A stretch of DNA of 37,932 bases from Labilithrix sp. (lineage in GTDB: Bacteria; Myxococcota_A; Polyangia; Polyangiales; Polyangiaceae): NCBI GenBank assembly GCA_028287065.1, contig JAQBQJ010000062.1:1-37932 (forward strand), read 5' to 3'. The position numbers and the translations under genes were made by a program. The notes below the pieces were generated by a model. It saw only the letters and a program-made list of their open reading frames with translations, had not been told where the DNA came from and ran no database searches. Numbering within the stretch: the first letter of the stretch is position 1; the number at the start of each line of letters is the position of its first letter. Of the stretch, positions 16,545 to 25,361 are shown piece by piece.

Positions 16545-17957
16545 ATGACGGTTCCGGCGAACATCTTTCGCGAATACGACATCCGCGGCGTCGCCGATCG
16601 CGATCTCTCCGACGAGCTCGCCGAGGGGATCGGCCGCGGGCTCGGCGTGATGCTCTCGGCCGCGCGCGAAGGCGGCGACGGCAAGCCGCTGCGTCTCGCG
16701 GTGGGGCGTGATTGCCGCCTCTCGAGCCCGCGTCTCCACGCGGCGCTGCTGCGCGGCCTCACGAAGGCAGGCGTGCACGTGCTCGACATCGGAGTCGGCC
16801 CCACGCCGATGCTCTACTTCGCCGTGTTCGACCTCGGCACCGACGGCGGCATCCAGATCACGGGAAGCCACAATCCGGGCGACGAGAACGGCTTCAAGAT
16901 GATGCGCGGCAAGGCGAGCTTCTTCGGCGCCGACATCCAGAAGCTGCGCGAGAGGATCGTCGCGAAGGACTTCGGCGAAGATCGCTCGTCGTCGAGCAAG
17001 GTCGAGGACGTCGACGTGCAGGACTCCTACGTCGCGACGATGAAGGAGCGCTTCGACTTCGGGGGATCGAACCTCGTGTTCACGCTCGACGCCGGCAACG
17101 GCTCGGGCGGTCCGCTCGGCCTCCGCACCATGAAGGCCCTCGGGCTCTCTCCCGACCCGCTCTTCTGCGAGATGGACGGCACCTTCCCGAACCATCATCC
17201 CGATCCGACGGTCGAGAAGAACCTCGCCGCGCTCGTCGCGCGCGTGAAGGAGACGAAGGCGCGCGTGGGCCTCGCTTACGACGGGGATGCGGATCGCATC
17301 GGCGCCGTCGACGAGAACGGCACCGTGATCTGGGGCGACAAGCTCATGATCCTGTTCTCGCGCGCGCTCCTGAAGGACAAGCCGGGCTCGACGATCCTCG
17401 GCGAGGTGAAGTGCTCGCAGACGCTCTACGACGACATCGCCAAGCACGGCGGAAAGCCCGTCGTGTGGAAGACCGGCCACTCGCTCATCAAGACGAAGAT
17501 GAAGGAGACGGGCGCGATGCTCGCCGGCGAGATGAGCGGCCACATCTTCTTCGCCGATCGCTACTTCGGTTACGACGACGCGATCTACGCCGGCCTGCGG
17601 CTCCTCGAGATCCTCGCGAAGGATCCGCGCCCGCTGTCCGAGATGCTCGCCGACGTCCCGAAGACGTTCTCCACGCCCGAGCTGCGCGTCGACTGTCCGG
17701 ACGCGCTCAAGTTCCAGGTCGTCGCGGCCGTCACGCGTCACTACAAGGAGAAGGGCAATCCCGTCCTCGACATCGACGGCGCGCGCATCACGTTCCCGGG
17801 CACGAGCTCCGCGCCGAAGTGGGGCCTCGTTCGTGCGTCGAACACCGGGCCCATCCTCGTGATGCGCTTCGAGGCCGGCACCGAGGCCGAGCTCGCCGAG
17901 ATCCGCAGCGAGGTCGAAGCCGTCGTCACGAAGGAGCGCGCGAAGCTTGCAACCTGA
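16545..17957 (+). CDS. manB: Phosphomannomutase/phosphoglucomutase
   Basis: A 470-residue alpha-D-phosphohexomutase. The phosphoserine loop is TGSHNP with Ser108, the magnesium loop DGDADR at 246-251, the sugar-binding loop GEMSGH, and the phosphate-binding C-terminal loop RASNTGP. These fit the PMM/PGM (AlgC-like) subgroup, which interconverts the 6- and 1-phosphates of mannose and glucose for cell-surface polysaccharide precursors. Length is normal for the family. ATG 16545 starts MTVPANIFREYDIRG, where FREYDIRG is the usual N-terminus. It is the first of a rightward run whose first five genes are packed tightly. prmC begins inside its last codons, with an 11-bp overlap. Confidence 0.92.
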   Translation: MTVPANIFREYDIRGVADRDLSDELAEGIGRGLGVMLSAAREGGDGKPLRLAVGRDCRLSSPRLHAALLRGLTKAGVHVLDIGVGPTPMLYFAVFDLGTDGGIQITGSHNPGDENGFKMMRGKASFFGADIQKLRERIVAKDFGEDRSSSSKVEDVDVQDSYVATMKERFDFGGSNLVFTLDAGNGSGGPLGLRTMKALGLSPDPLFCEMDGTFPNHHPDPTVEKNLAALVARVKETKARVGLAYDGDADRIGAVDENGTVIWGDKLMILFSRALLKDKPGSTILGEVKCSQTLYDDIAKHGGKPVVWKTGHSLIKTKMKETGAMLAGEMSGHIFFADRYFGYDDAIYAGLRLLEILAKDPRPLSEMLADVPKTFSTPELRVDCPDALKFQVVAAVTRHYKEKGNPVLDIDGARITFPGTSSAPKWGLVRASNTGPILVMRFEAGTEAELAEIRSEVEAVVTKERAKLAT

Positions 17958-18831
17958 GGGGCCGGCGGCTCCGAAGAGCTGGACGATCGGCTCTCTGGTG
18001 AAGTGGGCGACGGACGATTTTCGCGCGCGCGGCATCGAGAACCCGAGGCTCGACGCCGAGCTCCTCGTCGCGCACGCTCTGAAGATCGATCGGATGCGCG
18101 TCATCCTCGACGCGAACCGGCCGCTCGAGGGCGTGGAGCTCGCGACGCTGCGCGATCTCGTCAAGCGACGCCGCGCCTACGAGCCAATCGCGTACCTGCG
18201 CGGCGAGCGCGAGTTCTACGGCCTGAAATTCCGGGTCGACAAGCGCGTCCTCGTTCCGCGGCCCGACACGGAGACGCTCGTCGACGCGGCGCTCACCCGC
18301 AGCGCGCACGTGTCGATGTCGATGAGGCAGCTGGATCTCTGCACCGGCTCGGGATGCGTGGCGGTCGCGATGGCGAAGCAGCGCCCCACGGCGAAGGTCT
18401 TCGGCTCGGACATCAGCCCCGATGCGCTCGTCGTCGCACGCGACAATGCGCTGCGGCTCGGCGCGTACAACGTCGCGTTCGTGGAGTCGGATCTGTTCGC
18501 CGCGTTCGCCGGGAAGCGCTTCGACGTGATCACCGCGAATCCGCCGTACATCGCGAGCGGCGACATCGCCTCGCTCATGCCGGACGTTCGCGACCACGAG
18601 CCCAGGCTTGCGCTCGACGGCGGCGACGACGGGCTCGTCATCGTTCGGCGGATCGTGCACGATGCGCCTTCGCATCTCGCGCCGGGCGGAGTGCTCGCGA
18701 TCGAGATCGGCGCCGGCGAGGCGCCTGCGACAGTCGCGCTCTTCGAGACCGGGGGCTTCGCCGACGTCCGCGTTCATCGGGACATCGCTAGGATCGAGCG
18801 CGTCGTCAGCGGCGTCCTACCCGTGCGATAA
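17947..18831 (+). CDS. prmC: Peptide chain release factor N5-glutamine methyltransferase
   Basis: A 294-residue PrmC/HemK methyltransferase. The N-terminal helical domain (13-95) is followed by the SAM-dependent Rossmann domain. Landmarks are LVPRPDTETLVD (102-113), the SAM loop DLCTGSGCVAVAMA (130-143) and the catalytic NPPY at 198-201. It methylates the GGQ glutamine of release factors RF1 and RF2. The TTG start at 17947 overlaps the phosphomannomutase gene by 11 bp, which suggests translational coupling; no later start keeps the helical domain whole. prfA is usually next to prmC but is absent here. Confidence 0.93.
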   Translation: MQPEGPAAPKSWTIGSLVKWATDDFRARGIENPRLDAELLVAHALKIDRMRVILDANRPLEGVELATLRDLVKRRRAYEPIAYLRGEREFYGLKFRVDKRVLVPRPDTETLVDAALTRSAHVSMSMRQLDLCTGSGCVAVAMAKQRPTAKVFGSDISPDALVVARDNALRLGAYNVAFVESDLFAAFAGKRFDVITANPPYIASGDIASLMPDVRDHEPRLALDGGDDGLVIVRRIVHDAPSHLAPGGVLAIEIGAGEAPATVALFETGGFADVRVHRDIARIERVVSGVLPVR

Positions 18832-18841
18832 TCGGCGCCCG

Positions 18842-20080
18842 TTGCGAGCCGCCCCCCTCAGCGCAGTCATCATGGCTGGAGCGCTCGCAGCGATCGCGTT
18901 CGCGCCGGCGCTCGCGCGCGCGCAGGCGCAGAGCCGTGCGCCGGGGGCGACGTCGCCTTCCGCCGCAGCTCGCGCGCCCGAAGACCTGGCGCGCGCCCGT
19001 GTGCTGGATCAGCAGGGCGCGAAGGCGTACGCCGACGGCCGCTACAACGACGCGATCCGCTACTTCGAGGAGGCGCACCGGCTCGGCGGGCCGCCGTTCG
19101 AGCTCTGGAACATCGCGAAGTGCCACGTGCGTCTCGACCAGCCGGAGCAGGCCGCCGAGATGCTCGAGCGCTACCTGGCCACGCCAACGCTCCCTTCCGA
19201 GGACCGCGAGGAAGCGACGCAGCAGCTCGAGGCGCTCCGGCGACGACCGAGCACCGTCACCATCGCATCGGTGCCCACGGGCGCAGCGGTCACGCTCGAC
19301 GGGCGGCCTCCGGCGGAAGGCGGCAAGACGCCGACGACGTTCACGGTGCAGCCGGGGCCGCACACGATCACGCTGTCGTATCCGAAGTATGCGGTTTACA
19401 CGCAAACGCTCGATGCGAAATACGGTCGGGCGATCATCCTCGACGTGCCGCTCGCGAGGGACACGAAGCACGCTCCTGCGGAGAACCCGTACGGCGACGA
19501 GGAGATCCGGCGCATCGCGCTGCGCGGTTACGTCGGCGTGATGCTGCCGCGCTACGGGAGCGTCGGGGGCGCCGCGCATCCCGAGCTCGACGTGAGCGGC
19601 ACGTATCGCTTCGCGGACGTCGGTGCGACGACCTTCGCCGTCGGCGCGACGGTCTTCCTCACCGGCGACTCGTGGGACAACACGGTCGGCGCGCCGGGCA
19701 TCGCGCCGCCCTGCGGCACGTTGAAGAACCCGCGCTCGGCCACGGCGCTCTCGATGTTCGCGATGGGCACCGCCGGCTGGGAGATCGTCCCGCGTCTGCG
19801 CGCGCATGCGCTCGCGGGGCTGGGCGTGGCCGCGTACTTCGCCGACGATCTCGGCGGTGACGTGTTCGTCCCGAAGTGCAATCCGTCACCGGGCGCGCGG
19901 CCGGCGTTGATGGCGGGAGCGCAGCTCGACTACGCGATCACGCCGATCGTACGCCTCTCGGCGCTGCCGCTGGTCTTGCAGCTGCAGCCGTCGTTCGAGG
20001 GCACGCGCAGCACGCCGATCGACACGAGCGGCGTGTGGTTGCGCGCGACGATCGCCATCGGCGTTGGAGTGGATCTCTGA
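18842..20080 (+). CDS. Exported TPR-PEGA protein with C-terminal barrel-like region
   Basis: A 412-residue envelope protein. TTG 18842 gives a signal peptide with a basic residue before the hydrophobic core and cleavage after ALARA (about 26). The alternative ATG 18872 lacks the basic part. Residues 50-135 hold two TPR-like helix pairs (GAKAYADGRYNDAIRYFEEA, then FELWNIAKCHVRLDQPEQAA). Residues 136-190 are a PEGA domain (STVTIASVPTGAAVTLDG). From about 228 on, alternating aromatic and Gly-rich strands (GYVGVMLPRYG, SGTYRFADVGATTFAVG) and the ending IAIGVGVDL suggest an outer-membrane beta-barrel. It begins 10 bp after prmC, and its TGA overlaps the next ATG by one base. Such TPR/PEGA proteins are common in myxobacteria; the specific role is unknown. 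Confidence 0.82.
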   Translation: MRAAPLSAVIMAGALAAIAFAPALARAQAQSRAPGATSPSAAARAPEDLARARVLDQQGAKAYADGRYNDAIRYFEEAHRLGGPPFELWNIAKCHVRLDQPEQAAEMLERYLATPTLPSEDREEATQQLEALRRRPSTVTIASVPTGAAVTLDGRPPAEGGKTPTTFTVQPGPHTITLSYPKYAVYTQTLDAKYGRAIILDVPLARDTKHAPAENPYGDEEIRRIALRGYVGVMLPRYGSVGGAAHPELDVSGTYRFADVGATTFAVGATVFLTGDSWDNTVGAPGIAPPCGTLKNPRSATALSMFAMGTAGWEIVPRLRAHALAGLGVAAYFADDLGGDVFVPKCNPSPGARPALMAGAQLDYAITPIVRLSALPLVLQLQPSFEGTRSTPIDTSGVWLRATIAIGVGVDL

Positions 20081-20787
20081 TGGGCTCGACGCTCTTCGAC
20101 TTCAACGGCGTGCTCGTCGACGACGAATCGGTGCATCTTGCAGCGTTTCGGCAAGTGGTGAAGCCCCTCGGCATCGAGCTCGACGACGCGACGTATGCGG
20201 AGCGCTATCTCGGGTTCGACGACGCCGGCGCGTTCCGCGCGATGTTGACCGACGCCGGCCAGACGCCTAGCGACGAGGACGTCGCGAGGCTCATCGCGGC
20301 GAAGAAGCCGCTCTACATGGAGCTGATCGGGGACTCTCTCGTCATCTTCGACGGCGCGCAGGATCTCGTTCGCCGGCGCGCGGCGCTCGGTCCGATCGGG
20401 ATCGTGTCCGGTGCGCTGCGCGACGAGATCGAGCATGCGCTGCGCGTGATGGGCGTGCGCGATGCGGTCGCGTTCATCGTGTCCGCGGAGGACACGCAGC
20501 GCTGCAAGCCAGATCCCGAGGGCTATCTGCTCGGGATGCGCGCGATGCAGGAGCACGTCGGGCAGCGCTCTCCGGCGGTGGTGATCGAGGATTCGATCGC
20601 GGGCATCGAAGCGGCGAAGCGCGCGGGCCTGCGCTGCGCGGCGGTCGCTCATTCGTATCCGGCCGAGAAGCTCCGTGCGGCGGGCGCGGACGTGGTCGTC
20701 CATCATCTCGTCGAGCTCACCGACGAGCTGCTCGACTACGAAGCACCGACGCACGGACCGAAGAGCGGGGGCCCGAGCGAGCGATGA
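20080..20787 (+). CDS. HAD-superfamily hydrolase with DxN motif I
   Basis: A 235-residue HAD hydrolase of the beta-phosphoglucomutase/phosphatase type. Motif I is FDFNGVLVDD with nucleophile Asp7, but the usual general acid/base Asp two residues on is Asn9. Motif II is the Ser in GIVSGALRDE, motif III the Lys in RCKPDPEGY and motif IV VIEDSIAGIEAAKRAG. The alpha-helical cap lies between residues 15 and 80. Family members dephosphorylate or isomerise small phosphosugars and metabolites. The Asn change could alter the reaction or slow hydrolysis. ATG 20080 overlaps the preceding TGA by one base and the gene's own stop overlaps the next start (ATGA), so coupling on both sides is likely. Confidence 0.87.
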   Translation: MGSTLFDFNGVLVDDESVHLAAFRQVVKPLGIELDDATYAERYLGFDDAGAFRAMLTDAGQTPSDEDVARLIAAKKPLYMELIGDSLVIFDGAQDLVRRRAALGPIGIVSGALRDEIEHALRVMGVRDAVAFIVSAEDTQRCKPDPEGYLLGMRAMQEHVGQRSPAVVIEDSIAGIEAAKRAGLRCAAVAHSYPAEKLRAAGADVVVHHLVELTDELLDYEAPTHGPKSGGPSER

Positions 20788-21983
20788 CCAGGGCGCGGAT
20801 CTTCGCGGCGGGTGTCCTCGTCGTCGCGTCGCTGGTCGTGCGCGGCGCATCGCCGGCCGGTGCCACCGGCGGCGCATCGCGCGCGACGGCGTCGTTCGCG
20901 TTTCCGTTGCACACCGCGGACGGGTGGCGCGCATCCGGACAGAATGCCGTGCGTGGGATCACGATCGGTCCGATCGAGAACGGATATCACCCGGGCGTCG
21001 GCTACGGCAGCGCCGCGTATGCGCGGACGCTCGACGAGTGCGTGCGCACGGGCGCCACGTGGGTGGCGATCACGCCGTTCGGCCGCGTCGCGGATCTCAC
21101 GGGCCGCGGCGTCGATCCTTCGTTCGAGCAGCCCTTCGCGAAGAACCGCGAGGACGTCCGCCGCGGGATCGCGATGGCGCATGCGCGCGGCTTGTCGGTG
21201 ATGCTCGTCCCGCATCTCTGGGTCGAGTCCGGCGAGTGGCGCGCGAAGATCGACCCGCCGACGGACGCCGCATGGGAAGCGTGGGCGCGCAGCTACGGCG
21301 CGTTCGTGCGCGGCTGGGCGGAGGTCGCGGAGAGCGCGCACGTCGATCTCTTCTCGGCCGGCGTCGAGCTCCGGTCGTGGGTGACGACGCCGCGCGCGCC
21401 GAGCTTCGCGGCACTCATTCGCGAGCTGCGTGGAATCTACAAGGGTCCGATCACGTACTCGGCGAACTGGGACGACGTCGAGCACACCGTCGTGCTCGGC
21501 GAGCTCGACGTCATCGGCGTGAACGCCTTCTATCCCCTCGCCGACAAGGAGGGCGCGCCGTTCGACGCGCTCCTCGACGGCGGCAAGAAGGTGCAGGCAC
21601 GCGTGCGCGCGCTCGCCGAGACGTGGCAGAAGCCCATCCTCTTCACGGAGATCGGCTACACGACGCGGCGCGATCCCGCGGTTCGCCCGTGGGAGTGGCC
21701 GGACGCGATGAAGGACGTGCGCGTCGACGAGGTCGCGCAGGCGGACGCGTATCGCGCGCTGGTCGCGCCGCTCCTCGACGAGCCGCGCTTCATGGGCTTC
21801 TTCGTCTGGCGCGTGTATGCGGACCCCGACGACGTCTCGCAGGAAGCGGAATGGGGCTTCTCCCCGCGCGGAAAGCTCGCCGAGCTCGTCGTGCGCGACG
21901 CATTCGCGGCGTCGTGGGCGGGCGATGCGGCGCGGCGGTATGGCTGGGCGCCGGCGGCGCGTGTGCCGGGGCTGTTTCCGTGA
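20784..21983 (+). CDS. Exported GH113-like glycoside hydrolase
   Basis: A 399-residue exported TIM-barrel glycosidase. A signal peptide (1-28, cleavage near GASPAGA) precedes a barrel that opens RGITIGPIENGYHPG. Candidate catalytic Glu residues are Glu195 (LFSAGVELRSW, acid/base) and Glu289 (PILFTEIGYTT, nucleophile), spaced as in glycoside hydrolase family 113 beta-mannanases and their relatives. Substrate is not readable from sequence. It overlaps the HAD gene by four bases, and a polysaccharide deacetylase gene follows after 68 bp. That makes a role in trimming an extracellular or cell-wall glycan plausible. Confidence 0.82.
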   Translation: MTRARIFAAGVLVVASLVVRGASPAGATGGASRATASFAFPLHTADGWRASGQNAVRGITIGPIENGYHPGVGYGSAAYARTLDECVRTGATWVAITPFGRVADLTGRGVDPSFEQPFAKNREDVRRGIAMAHARGLSVMLVPHLWVESGEWRAKIDPPTDAAWEAWARSYGAFVRGWAEVAESAHVDLFSAGVELRSWVTTPRAPSFAALIRELRGIYKGPITYSANWDDVEHTVVLGELDVIGVNAFYPLADKEGAPFDALLDGGKKVQARVRALAETWQKPILFTEIGYTTRRDPAVRPWEWPDAMKDVRVDEVAQADAYRALVAPLLDEPRFMGFFVWRVYADPDDVSQEAEWGFSPRGKLAELVVRDAFAASWAGDAARRYGWAPAARVPGLFP

Positions 21984-22051
21984 CGGCGCTTCATTAAGCA
22001 ACGCGGCGTAGTTGGCCGCGGGGGCTCCGGGCTTCGTACGATCGGCACGGT

Positions 22052-23206
22052 ATGGTCGGCGTTCTACGTGTCGTCCTGTTCGCGGGGACCCTCGCGATGG
22101 GTTCCTGGCTCGGGCTCGGGAAGCCGACGTTCGACCAGGCGCGTGCGTTCGTCGAGAAGGCGAAGGGCGAGGCGAGCGCGAGGGCGGACGCGAAGGCAAA
22201 GGCGGACGCAAAGGTAAACGCCGATGCGAATGCGGACGCGAAGGACGCGGACGCGAACGCGAACGCGAACGCCGGCGGCGACCTCGGCAACGTTCCTTCG
22301 ATGCGGCCATGGCCGGAGCTCAATGCCGAGGCGAGCATCCCGAAGGCGTGGATGGTGGCGGAGGGCCCGCTGTATCGCGCGGGCAGCGGGCGAAGGCTCG
22401 TGACCCTGACGTTCGACGACGGGCCGTTTCCCGAGACGACGCCGACGGTGCTGCGCATCCTCGCGAAGAAGAAGATCCACGCGTCGTTCTTCGTGATCGG
22501 TCGCTACCTCGACGGCGAGGACGCGCGCGCGCAGGCGTCGCGCGAGGCGCTGAAGCAGGTCGCGGCGGGCGGTCATCTGATCGGCAACCACACGCATGAT
22601 CACGCGCTGCTCACGGCCGTGACGCACACGCAGGTGCTGGAGCAGATCGACGAAGGCGCTGCGTCGATCGAGCGCGTCACCGGCAAGCGGCCGATCCTCT
22701 TCCGTCCGCCCTTCGGAAAGCTCGACGACTTCGGACAGGCCGCGGTGCGCGAGCGTGGCCTCGACCTCCTCTTGTGGAGCGTCGAGAAGCAGGACATGCA
22801 GCGCGCGGATTCCCACGAGGTGTTTCGCGAGCTCGTCGGACAGATCGAATACAAGGAAGGCGGCATCGTGCTGCTGCACGACATCCGCTGGACGTCGATC
22901 GCGGTGCTGCGAGAGCTGCTCGAGTGGCTGCAGCTTCACCGGTGGGATCCGAAGAGGCCGTCGCGTGTCGGCTACGAGATCGTCGATCTACCGACGTACC
23001 TGCGTGAGGTCGCCGCTGCGCCGCTGCCGTATGCGACGCGCGACGAGCTGGAGCGCGCCCGTGAGGTTGCCGCGCACGAGCGAAGTGACTCACGCGAGCC
23101 GCGGCAGCTACGCGAGCCGGGAGAGAAGCGTCCCGTCGTGAACCGCGTCAGGTCGTGTGCCGTAGCACACGACACGAGCTCCCGAAGGTCGCTCAGCCGC
23201 CGTTGA
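22052..23206 (+). CDS. Polysaccharide deacetylase (NodB domain) with Ala/Asp/Lys repeat linker
   Basis: A 384-residue protein. The N-terminal hydrophobic segment (4-22) should anchor or export it. Residues 41-76 are a biased tract of Ala with Asp, Lys and Asn (ADAK and ADAN units), probably a flexible linker. The NodB domain follows with TFDDGPFPETTP (Asp122-Asp123), zinc ligands His180 and His184 in NHTHDH, RPPFGK, LLLWSV and GGIVLLHD. Such enzymes (carbohydrate esterase family 4) remove N-acetyl groups from chitin-like, peptidoglycan or exopolysaccharide chains. The last 50 residues are Arg-rich and include a hairpin sequence, and the end overlaps the convergent thioredoxin gene by 14 bp. 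The true stop is clear from the frame. Confidence 0.88.
   Translation: MVGVLRVVLFAGTLAMGSWLGLGKPTFDQARAFVEKAKGEASARADAKAKADAKVNADANADAKDADANANANAGGDLGNVPSMRPWPELNAEASIPKAWMVAEGPLYRAGSGRRLVTLTFDDGPFPETTPTVLRILAKKKIHASFFVIGRYLDGEDARAQASREALKQVAAGGHLIGNHTHDHALLTAVTHTQVLEQIDEGAASIERVTGKRPILFRPPFGKLDDFGQAAVRERGLDLLLWSVEKQDMQRADSHEVFRELVGQIEYKEGGIVLLHDIRWTSIAVLRELLEWLQLHRWDPKRPSRVGYEIVDLPTYLREVAAAPLPYATRDELERAREVAAHERSDSREPRQLREPGEKRPVVNRVRSCAVAHDTSSRRSLSRR
23152..23173. terminator. 9-bp perfect hairpin between convergent genes, possible bidirectional terminator
   Basis: GTCGTGTGC (23152-23160) and GCACACGAC (23165-23173) are exact inverted copies around CGTA. The hairpin sits inside the last codons of the deacetylase gene and 20 bases beyond the stop of the convergent thioredoxin gene. 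No T-run follows on either side, so intrinsic termination is not certain. Confidence 0.4.
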
Positions 23207-23867
23207 TCGATTCGCAGACGGTCGCTTCTTTGCCGACGAACTTGCCGTCGCGAGCCTGGACCTCGCAGTAGCCGCCGGATCGGATCTGGTCGACGAGCTG
23301 CACGACCGCGGCGTTCGACCATTCGCGTGCGCCATCGAAGCGCGCGCGGATGACGCCGTTCTTGTCGATGACCCAGGTCTCCGGATAGAGCGTCGTGCCG
23401 TACTTGCCGGTGACGTTCTTCGCGTCGGGATCGATGAGCACGGTGAACGGCGGCTCTTCTTTCAGGACGGCCTTGAGCACGGAGCCGGCTTCTTCCGCCG
23501 TGTCGTCGGTGGAGACGGTGACCACCGCGACGTCGTCCTTCGACTTCAGGATGCGCGCGAGATCGGCGATCTCGGGCATCTCCTCCATGCAGGGCCCGCA
23601 CGTCCTGGTCCAGAAATTCAGGACGACGACCTTGCCGCGGTAGCTGTCGAGCGAGACCTCGTGGCCCTTCGTGTCCTTCAGCTTGAAGTCCGGCGCCTTC
23701 TTCTCGTAGCCGGCGTAGTTCGGGTGGAGGAGACAGGTCGCGCTGCAGCGTCGTCGCGCTTCGCCTTCCTTCGCGACCGACACGAACGCGTAGACGCCGA
23801 CGGCAGCCGCCAGCACGAACGCGAGGTGCGCCACGGGGGCGAGGGGGCTCTTCTCGTCGCTGCTCAC
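23193..23867 (-). CDS. TlpA/ResA-type membrane-anchored thioredoxin
   Basis: A 224-residue protein with one membrane helix (about 12-31, then basic residues) and a thioredoxin-fold domain facing outward. The redox site is FWTRTCGPCMEE with Cys90 and Cys93. The cis-Pro region is TTLYPETWVIDKNG. Cys41 and Cys45 just after the membrane helix, and Cys201 and Cys218 near the C-terminus, may add a disulfide or metal site. Relatives reduce apocytochrome c or envelope disulfides, or work in peroxide reduction. No cytochrome c genes adjoin it. ATG 23867 is the only good start. Confidence 0.88.
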   Translation of the reverse strand: MSSDEKSPLAPVAHLAFVLAAAVGVYAFVSVAKEGEARRRCSATCLLHPNYAGYEKKAPDFKLKDTKGHEVSLDSYRGKVVVLNFWTRTCGPCMEEMPEIADLARILKSKDDVAVVTVSTDDTAEEAGSVLKAVLKEEPPFTVLIDPDAKNVTGKYGTTLYPETWVIDKNGVIRARFDGAREWSNAAVVQLVDQIRSGGYCEVQARDGKFVGKEATVCESINGG

Positions 23868-23944
23868 GCGGGGGAGTGTCTCACAGATCCGCCGCTCTGT
23901 GGGCTACTCGGAGGTGCGCCGCCGTGCTACCCCGTGTGCCCTCC

Positions 23945-25342
23945 ATGACTCAGAAGACCGGGAAGGCCGTGCTCGTGGCCGTGCATCTGCCGGACGCCGA
24001 CGACCTCGAGTTCCGCTCGAGCGTCGAGGAGCTCGAGCGTCTCGTGTCGACGCTCGGCTACAAGACGGTCGCGGCGGTCACGCAGACGCGTACGCATCTC
24101 GAAGCCGGGGCGGTGCTCGGCGAGGGCAAGCTCCTCGAGCTCGGCGAGCTCACCGGCGGCGACGGCCATGTCGGCACGACGGCGCCGAAGAAGAAGGACA
24201 AGGCGCGCATGAAGCGCCAGGCGGCCGAAGCAGCGGAGCGCGGCGAGGACCACGAAGACGAGGACGACGCCGGCGATGACGAGAGCGAGGAGCCCGAGCT
24301 CGATCGCGACGGACAGCCCGTGCCGAAGGTCGACCTCGTGGCGGTCGATCACGACCTCTCGCCGAGCCAGGCACGGAACCTCGAGCGCGCGACGGGCTGT
24401 CAGGTGCTCGACCGCACGGGCGTCATCATCGAGATCTTCCACCGGCACGCGAAGAGCCGCGAAGCGCGTCTGCAAGTAGAAATCGCGCGCCTGAACTACA
24501 CGGCGCCGCGCATGCGCGAATCTCCGGGCGGGAAGGAGCGCCAGCAAGGACGTGGCGCCGGCGAAGCGGCGCTCGAGCTGGATCGCCGGAAGGTGCGCGA
24601 TCGCGTCGCGGAGCTGAAGAAGGAGCTCGACGCGGTCCAGCGCGACCAGGACGTCCGTCGTTCCCATCGCCGTCAGGCACGACGCATCGCGCTCGTCGGA
24701 TACACGAACGCGGGAAAGTCGTCGCTCATGCGCGCGCTGACCGGCAGCGACGTCTACGTAGAAAATAAGCTGTTCGCGACGCTCGACACCACGGTGCGCG
24801 CGCTGCAGCCCGAGGCGAAGCCGCGCATCCTGGTGAGCGACACGGTCGGCTTCATCAAGAAGCTGCCGCATGATCTCGTCGCGAGCTTCAAATCGACGCT
24901 CGACGAGGCGCTCGAGGCGTCGCACCTCCTCCACATCGTCGATGCTTCGGATCCGTCGTGGGAGGCGCAGCTCGAGGTCACGCGCGACGTCCTCGACGAG
25001 ATCGGCGCCGGCGACGTGCCGTCGACGCTCGTGATGAACAAGGTCGACCGCCTCGACGCGGAGACGCTCGCGCGCCTCCGCGTGCGTCTTCCGGATGCGT
25101 GGTTCGTGTCGGCGCATGATCCGAAGGACGTGGCGCTGATCCGCGACCGGATCGTGACGATCTTCGAAGCGACGTACGTCGAGGACGAGCTGCTGATTCC
25201 GTACGATCGCCAAGCCGTGCTGAGCGAGATGCACGACTCGGGTCGCGTGGGCGGCGAACGCTACGAGGACAGCGGCATCATCGTGACGTACCGGGCGGAG
25301 CCGGAGACGATCGCGCGATTCAAGTCGAAGCTGTCGAAGTAG
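23945..25342 (+). CDS. hflX: Ribosome-associated GTPase HflX with charged insert
   Basis: A 465-residue HflX-family GTPase. The N-terminal domain has RTHLEAGAVLGEGKLLEL (about 49-66) and SPSQARNLERATGCQVLDRTGVIIEIF (139-165). The G domain has G1 GYTNAGKSS (252-260), a G2 Thr in DTTVRAL, G3 DTVGFIKKLPHD (299-310) and G4 NKVD (365-368). HflX splits or rescues stalled ribosomes. Residues 78-126 are an extra low-complexity insert with a Lys-rich first half and an Asp/Glu-rich second half, dividing the N-terminal domain. Standard HflX lacks this. ATG 23945 is chosen by alignment of the domain start. Confidence 0.93.
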   Translation: MTQKTGKAVLVAVHLPDADDLEFRSSVEELERLVSTLGYKTVAAVTQTRTHLEAGAVLGEGKLLELGELTGGDGHVGTTAPKKKDKARMKRQAAEAAERGEDHEDEDDAGDDESEEPELDRDGQPVPKVDLVAVDHDLSPSQARNLERATGCQVLDRTGVIIEIFHRHAKSREARLQVEIARLNYTAPRMRESPGGKERQQGRGAGEAALELDRRKVRDRVAELKKELDAVQRDQDVRRSHRRQARRIALVGYTNAGKSSLMRALTGSDVYVENKLFATLDTTVRALQPEAKPRILVSDTVGFIKKLPHDLVASFKSTLDEALEASHLLHIVDASDPSWEAQLEVTRDVLDEIGAGDVPSTLVMNKVDRLDAETLARLRVRLPDAWFVSAHDPKDVALIRDRIVTIFEATYVEDELLIPYDRQAVLSEMHDSGRVGGERYEDSGIIVTYRAEPETIARFKSKLSK

Positions 25343-25361
25343 CCGGGCGTGACCGGTTTTT

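Noticed and set aside
22172-22279. Ala/Asp/Lys tract in the deacetylase as a separate mobile repeat
   Set aside because: It is a coding linker in a good gene, with imperfect units and no copies elsewhere in the window.
25343-25361. Target-site duplication flanking the inverted-repeat unit
   Set aside because: Left flank (CGGTTTTT) and right flank (GATCTCTA) share no direct repeat of useful length.
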